Source: Cryptomeria japonica (Eukaryota > Streptophyta > Pinopsida > Cupressales > Cupressaceae). From it: DNA of 64,000 nucleotides. Within the stretch, counting starts at the first letter, position 1. The number at the start of each line of letters is the position of its first letter. This document shows positions 58,112 through 64,000 of the stretch, in pieces. The stretch spans positions 687,822,583 through 687,886,582 of the forward strand of contig NC_081412.1 of assembly GCF_030272615.1 (NCBI RefSeq), in the 5' to 3' direction. The notes under the pieces are model-generated. The model was not told where the DNA came from. It worked only from the letters and a program-made list of their open reading frames with translations, and made no database searches. The translations under genes were made by a program, and so were the position numbers.

Positions 58112-59485
58112 TGTTGGCAACAACAAGGAAGGAAAACTGAGGGGGGGGAGGGGGGAGGGGGCGGTTAATCAATTTTCAATAGATTAAATAAATTAAGCGC
58201 TATCTCAGATTTTATCGACTGCAACAAAAAGAAAGATAACAATAATAACAACACACATAACACCAATATTTTGACGTGGAAAACTCGGTTAAGAGAAAAA
58301 CCACGGTGGGAACCTACCCACAATAAGATGATACTCTACAATAGTATGTGTAAATATTACAATGGGGAATGCACATGTATTCAGAAACACTGCCTAGAGC
58401 TCACTACTCAAATTACTATAACCCAGAAGGCTACAACCCTCAGGGAAGGTTCACTACCTTACAAAGAAATTCAGACTACAAGCTGGTAAAGATGAACTAC
58501 AAAGATAGCATATGCTAATGCCTGATGATAGTTCTGGTTAAGTTCATATGTCTGTCCTTCACCAATCTCTTCTCAATACACCACACCGAAAGATGAATTC
58601 ACTTGATTACACATACACCACTCTCTAATAATGTAGACTCAACAACAACACCTTACCTAGCTACCAATTACACCCATTTATACAAATCATTAACCTTGAC
58701 TACAAGGTTAGTCAAACCCTTAACACCTAATTACAAAATTACATCACACGATACATAAATCAACCACCAGACCAATACAATGTCATACATAACATAGCAT
58801 GGACCTAAATCAACTCCTCAAACATGCACCACCATCGAAAATCTCGCCAAGATCAACCGCAACACGTTACACCACCAAAAATACCGCATAACATGAAGAA
58901 TATCACCAAACCATATGATCATCAAGAACACACACACTGATCAATGCAGACCATCAGAACAAATAGGACATTATTAGGAAACACCAACAAGAACATTCGA
59001 ACCATCCGCAATAGCTGCACCAACACCACTTATTCAAATCATCACGCTAACACTCAAGAACACTTATCAACAACAACTTGGATAAGAAAAATAGCTCGTA
59101 GAGCATCAAATAACGAACCATCTGAAATGAAGATACACATGAACATCCCAAACACTCTCCCAAATCTACAACCAAAGATTAGATCATATTGGAGCACAAC
59201 AGATCAAACACTAGAACGCTACAACATTGAACACTGAAAACCATTCTCCATACCAGAATCCTCAACTCGATCAAATTACCACATAATATCATGGAATCAA
59301 TAAAGAATAACATATCTCTAGTTGATTCATCATAGCAAATAGATAAACCAACCATATCAACTCACTTCAATCATCGGATCACCAAAACATTTCTCTCTGC
59401 AAACACATTTCTTCACAACACCAAAACATAGGAATATGTTGAAATCAATGACAATAACATATCCTAGCAGCAACAATATCCAACA
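58112..59485 (-). mobile_element. Solo LTR with perfect target duplication
   Basis: The minus strand starts TGTTGGATATTG at 59485 and ends GTTGCCAACA at 58112 (1374 bp). Both sides carry ttagt (58107-58111 and 59486-59490). It aligns over its length with the plus-strand LTR at 62663-63993. Confidence 0.92.
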
Positions 59486-59490
59486 TTAGT

Positions 59491-60825
59491 TTGGTTGAAC
59501 TACTTCCCACCAGCTTCGGTCCCCTAGCCAACCAGGGGACAAAGTGTCATTTTTTCTGTGTTTTTTTTTGTCTTTTTCACAAAGTCAATTGACTAGGTTA
59601 ATTAAGCCGATAGGGTTAAATTGAAGGTCATTTGAAAGTATTTTTGTGGACGACTTTTAAAAGGTATTTTTTATTCAATTTAATATTTTTTTATGTTAAT
59701 TTAGTTTATTAATATAAATAATGTTTTAATATTTATATTATGTGTGTAATTGGATGTAAAAATATTAAATTGGATAAAAGTGACATAGCATTGGGTTTTT
59801 ACCCATATTTTCTTTTAAATAATGCTAAAAATTAGAAAATTTGTCTACATGTCTATTTGTCTTTTCTTTTCTAGTTTAATAAGGCTCATATCTTTATTTC
59901 ATTTTGGGGTTAATTAACTTGCTTGAATTGTCTTGTTCCTTTGGCATGCTTTGTGTTTAGATAGAACCCTAAAGATGATAACAAAAGTATTTGAGCTCCC
60001 CTTGTCTTCCATCAGACATTAGGTGTAAGAGAAATTGTTATCATCTTCTTTTCAGGTAGAAGGGCCTTCCCTCCCAAGAAGCCCATAAGGCTGGGTGAGA
60101 GGGGAATCACCCAAGCGTTACTTCTTTAGCTTGATATATAAATTAATACATTAGGCGAAAGCCGCAATGACTTGGTGAAGTTGGCCTATTGGACAGGTTC
60201 CCTCAATATCCACACTTGTGTGAGATGCGTAAAAATCTTCTTATGAGGACAGGGATAGATTCTTAAGTGGATCATCGCCACATTGATAGGCACCAAGGAC
60301 CGTTGAAGTTCCCCCACTAGACACCTTAGAGTAGTGGCCCACCCTTTCTTTGACCAAACATCACAATAATTTTAGTGCAAGGGGATAGCTAGTTTTCCCC
60401 CCAAGATACTCACCATAAGACTCCCGTGAGATGAGGCAAAAATCCTCCTCTTAGCATAAGCTACTTGTAGCTTTTGTGGGGAGAGGGTGATTGGGTCATC
60501 CTTCAAATCCTAAAGGCCCCTAGTTGTCCTCTCACGAAAAAAAGAAAAATTAGTGAATACACCCCTCAAGGTATCCCTACACTTGAGCTAATGGAGATTC
60601 CAAGTTGTGGGTTGAAGTTACCGCCATGAGAACATTGACCTTAGGATAAGAAAGTGTTTGGTGTGTTTTCGATTGTGTTTTGACCCGTGGAAATTGGGAT
60701 GAATTTGGCCTATGAACATACACATTGACATTAATTTTTGGACTCACTAGTTGTAACAACCATTGTGTCTTCTTATTTGTGATGTTTGATCTAATTGGCT
60801 ACAAAAAATATATTATGTATTTCTA
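59491..60825. other. Unassigned sequence
   Basis: No open frame above about 60 codons and no recognised element. The 59990-60560 stretch has mixed composition and may be old LTR sequence. Confidence 0.35.
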
Positions 60826-61660
60826 TGTATATATGTATGTATGTGTGTATGTGTGTGTGTGTATGTGTATGTATATATGTATGTATGTATGTATGTCTAC
60901 ATGTGTGTGTATGTGTGTATGTGTATGCATGTGTGTGTATTGTGTATGTGTGTATGTAGGTATGTATATCATGTATGCATGTGTGTCTATGCAATGTATA
61001 TATGTATGCATATGGTTATACATGTGTATGTATGTGTGTATGTATACATGTATGTGTGTATGTGTATGCATGTGTGTGTTTGTGTGTTTGTGTGCATGTG
61101 TGTATGTATGTGTGTATGTATATGTATGTGTGTACATATGTGTGTGTACATGTTTGCGTATGTATGTGTATGTATGTATATGTATGTGTGTGCATATGTG
61201 TGTTTGTATGTGTGTATGTATGTATGTATTATACGTATGTGTGTGTACATGTGTGTATATGTGTATGTGTGTATGTATGTATGTATGTATACGTGTCTAT
61301 GAAATATGTATGGTTCTCATACAATGTATGAACTCATTAGATCAATTAAGTGGACCATTTATTATCAGTTAACAAGAGAGTCATTATTAGTTAAGTGGAC
61401 CATTCATGTTCATGTGTGAGTATGTGTGAGTATGTGTGAGTATGTATGCATGTGTACATGTGTATGTGTGTATGCGTATGTGTATGTGTGTGTGTGTGTG
61501 TATAAGTGTATGTGTGTGTGTGTGTGTGTGTGTATGTGTGTATATGTATGTGTGCATGTGTATATATATGTGTATGTGTATGTGTGTATATGTGTGTATG
61601 TGTTTGTATGTGTGTATGTGTATATTTGTGTATGTGTGTGTATGTGTGGTGTAATCATGG
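60826..61660. repeat. TG/TATG microsatellite tract, two blocks
   Basis: GTATGTGTG-type repeats fill 60826-61300 and 61410-61650, separated by about 100 bases in which a TTAGTTAAGTGGACCATT-like sequence recurs. The Cys/Val/Tyr and His/Thr open frames across it are artefacts. Confidence 0.97.
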
Positions 61661-62657
61661 TGGGAGAGTACTCAAAGAGAACAGTCTGGACCATGCAACA
61701 AGAGTTACACAACATAAACAACACAGTTGTGATGGAGGCAATGTAGCACATAATTTATTAGATCATGAAAATCAGTTACAAACTATTGGCAACATGTGGG
61801 CTCACAAGATTTGGCTTACAGGCCTAAGTACAAAACACGTGTGTTATGCAACATCCAGGCTCAAGCAAGAATGCGAGACAACTCCAGACCTCCTAACCTT
61901 TAGATTATTCTTCTATGTTCTAATCACTGAATTCTAATGTTCAATTACATTGATTTATATGATCAAGAATGATCTACGCCAGCCCAAGATGGAACAAATA
62001 CCGAAGAACAAGGTGAAACATGTAAAACAACAAGGTGGCCTCCACCAAAGAGATCCATTCAAAAACTCCATAGGATGAAGTGCAGACCTAAGAGAAGGTC
62101 ATCCATATGCCAAGGAACATTTCAAACAACAAACTGAAGCTATGCAAGATATGGAAATAATCCTTAAGATTCACCAATAACAAAATAGGTCTAAGTGGTT
62201 TCGGTGTTCTAAGCCATAAATTGTCTTGGATTCTAGAAGCAATAACCTGCTAGGAAAATATCCAAATGTCCCATGGACTTAGGATAAGGCAAATGAGCAT
62301 GTCCACAATCAAAATCCAGATTCACGAGATCCGATGAGGAAATGCAAATAAATGCAGAATGAAATGCTGAAACTGGAAAATAAAAAGAAACTGAAAGAAA
62401 ATATTTTTGGTTGATGCAAGATTGCCAAGAACCGGGGATGCTCTTGCATCAGACATCTAGGGTTGTTGAAAAAGTGAGCCCCTCACTTTGTCGGGGTCAA
62501 AGGAAAACTAAAACGATCTACCTCTTCCTAATAAATCCATGATGAATCTTCAAATGGTTTGTTTTTCCACTTCACAAGATACTCTTTGTACTTGTTACTT
62601 CGAGTGCTACACCCAATTCCGCTATCCAAAATCTCTTCAATCTGATCTTGTATCCAT
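61661..62657. other. Unassigned sequence
   Basis: No recognised gene or element ends. It lies directly upstream of the LTR at 62663. Confidence 0.35.
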
Positions 62658-62662
62658 TGAGG

Positions 62663-63993
62663 TGTTGGACATTGCTACTGCTAGGATATGTTGTTGTCAT
62701 TGATGTCAACATATTCCTGCTCCGGTGATTGTAGGTTGGTTTATTGGGTTTATGGTTTGGTGTATGGATTATATATTGTATCACTATATTCTTCTATATT
62801 GGTTTTGGTGATCCGAGAAGCTTAATTGATGATCATATCAGATGATCTAGTTTTGCAGTGTGTTTTTCTGATCAATGCTTTGAAAAGTTTAGTATTTCCT
62901 CTGGTATATTCTGGTGTGATCAGATCTTGAGTTGAGATTTTGGGATATTGTTTGGGATGGTCTTGTGCATCTTCATTTTAGATGGTTCGTGATTTGGTGC
63001 TCTGCGAGTTATCTTTTTTCATGACAATTGTTGTTGTTTGAGTATTCTTGAGGTTCAAATGTTGATCGATGAAGATTTGATAAGTGGTGCTGGTGCAGTT
63101 GTTACTGATGATTCTAATGTGCTTGCTCGTGTTTCCTAATTGTATCCTATTTGACTTGATGATCCACATTGATCGTTGTGCGAGTTTTTATTGATCTTGC
63201 TAAACCGGTGATGTTATTTGTGTTATGCGGTTTTTTGGTGGTGTAGCGTGTTGCGATTGATCTTGGCATGATTTATGGTCGTGGTGAGCATTTTGGAATT
63301 TGAATTAGGTCCATGTTATGTCATGTGTATCATTATATTGGTCTGGTGGTCGATCTTTGTATCGTGTGATGTAATTTTGTAATTGTGAGTTAAGGGTTTA
63401 GTCGACCTTGTCATCAAGGTTGATGAATTGTATAAATAGGTGATATAGTCATGTAACTTAGGTATCAAGGTTGTGTCTGCATTATCAAAGAGTGGTGTAT
63501 GTGCGAACAAGGATTAATCTTTTGGTGTAGTGCATTGAGCAGAGATTGGTGTTGCAGAGAAGACAATTGTGCTTAATCGGAACTGTAATTAGGCATTTGG
63601 AGATGCTATTCTTTCAATTCATTTCTTCCAGATTGTAGTATGAATATTATTGTAAGTCAGTGAGACTTCCCTAAGGGTTCTAGCTTCCAGACCATTATCT
63701 TTTGAGAAGTGAGCTCTAGGCAGTGTGCTTGAATGCATGTGCATTCCCCATTGTAATATTTTCACACACTACTGCATAGTATCATATTATTTTGGGTAGG
63801 TTCCCACCATGGTTTTTCCCTTAATCAGGTTTTCCACGTTAAAATCTTGGTGTTGTGCTGTCAATTTGCTTATCTTTATAATTGCTGCAGTTTTTCAGAT
63901 TTGTTGTTGTGGTTAAGGTTGTAGATCCGGTGAAAACTAATTCACCCCCCCCCCCCCTCCCCTCTCAGTTTTCCTCCATTTTTGCTGCTAATA
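62663..63993 (+). mobile_element. Probable 5' LTR of an element running past the window end
   Basis: It starts TGTTGGACATTGCTAC and is homologous, inverted, to the solo LTR at 58112-59485. It ends ...GCTGCTAATA at 63993; the other copy has CCAACA there. Two bases later the window closes on TGGTA, the first five bases of an initiator-Met primer site, so an internal region probably follows. Confidence 0.75.
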
Positions 63994-63995
63994 AT

Positions 63996-64000
63996 TGGTA
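63996..64000 (+). promoter_or_regulatory. Start of a primer-binding site, cut by the window end
   Basis: TGGTA follows the LTR end after AT; in many plant elements the site is TGGTATCAGAGC. Only five bases are visible. Confidence 0.5.

Noticed and set aside
60725-61751. Cys/Val/Tyr-rich and His/Thr-rich open frames up to 215 codons
   Set aside because: They arise from TG/TATG microsatellites, which are open in several frames on both strands.

Overview
This window looks like nuclear DNA from a gymnosperm, most likely a conifer. It is AT-rich and dominated by nested, decayed LTR retrotransposons and solo LTRs, and one small gene appears to be spread over more than 32 kb. The organism call is inference; nothing here identifies a species.

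Host gene. Three minus-strand exons (51304-51414, 20162-20241, 19042-19129) join without a frame error into a 92-residue protein plus stop. Their phases agree (0 at the first junction, 2 at the second). Intron 2 is 1.0 kb with GT-AG ends. Intron 1 is about 31 kb with GC-AG ends and holds most of the mobile elements described here. A CpG-richer stretch (51.8-52.6 kb) lies just upstream of exon 1.

Region by region. 1-14492: a minus-strand Ty3/gypsy element of the Tat type, with gag, protease, a G-patch-like segment, RT, RNase H, a second (archaeal-type) RNase H and a DD35E integrase. It is full of stops and has a tRNA-Trp-type primer site. 14493-17760: a plus-strand Ty1/copia remnant split by a solo LTR carrying a CT microsatellite. 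19042-51414: the host gene. Inside intron 1 are: a long LTR (22303-24618) holding a hAT-type MITE; a hairpin cluster near 26 kb; pieces of an unidentified coding remnant broken by an LTR (29764-30590) and a 4-kb repeat-rich block; three solo LTRs of one family (36459, 38728, 41669) that each carry a heat-shock-element-like motif beside a TATA-like box; a gag-only gypsy derivative (41616-46255) with perfect target duplications; a 46-bp minisatellite; and a hAT transposase pseudogene interrupted by a 334-bp miniature LTR element whose LTRs contain tRNA-like sequences. 52716-57250: a minus-strand chromovirus-like pol fragment broken by a foldback insertion and a 2.5-kb solo LTR. 58112-63993: two inverted copies of another LTR family; the second runs into a primer-binding site at the window edge.

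The strongest candidates for something undescribed are the miniature LTR element with a Pol III-type tRNA-like module in each LTR, the LTR family with conserved and locally amplified heat-shock-element motifs, and the giant-intron gene that contains both.
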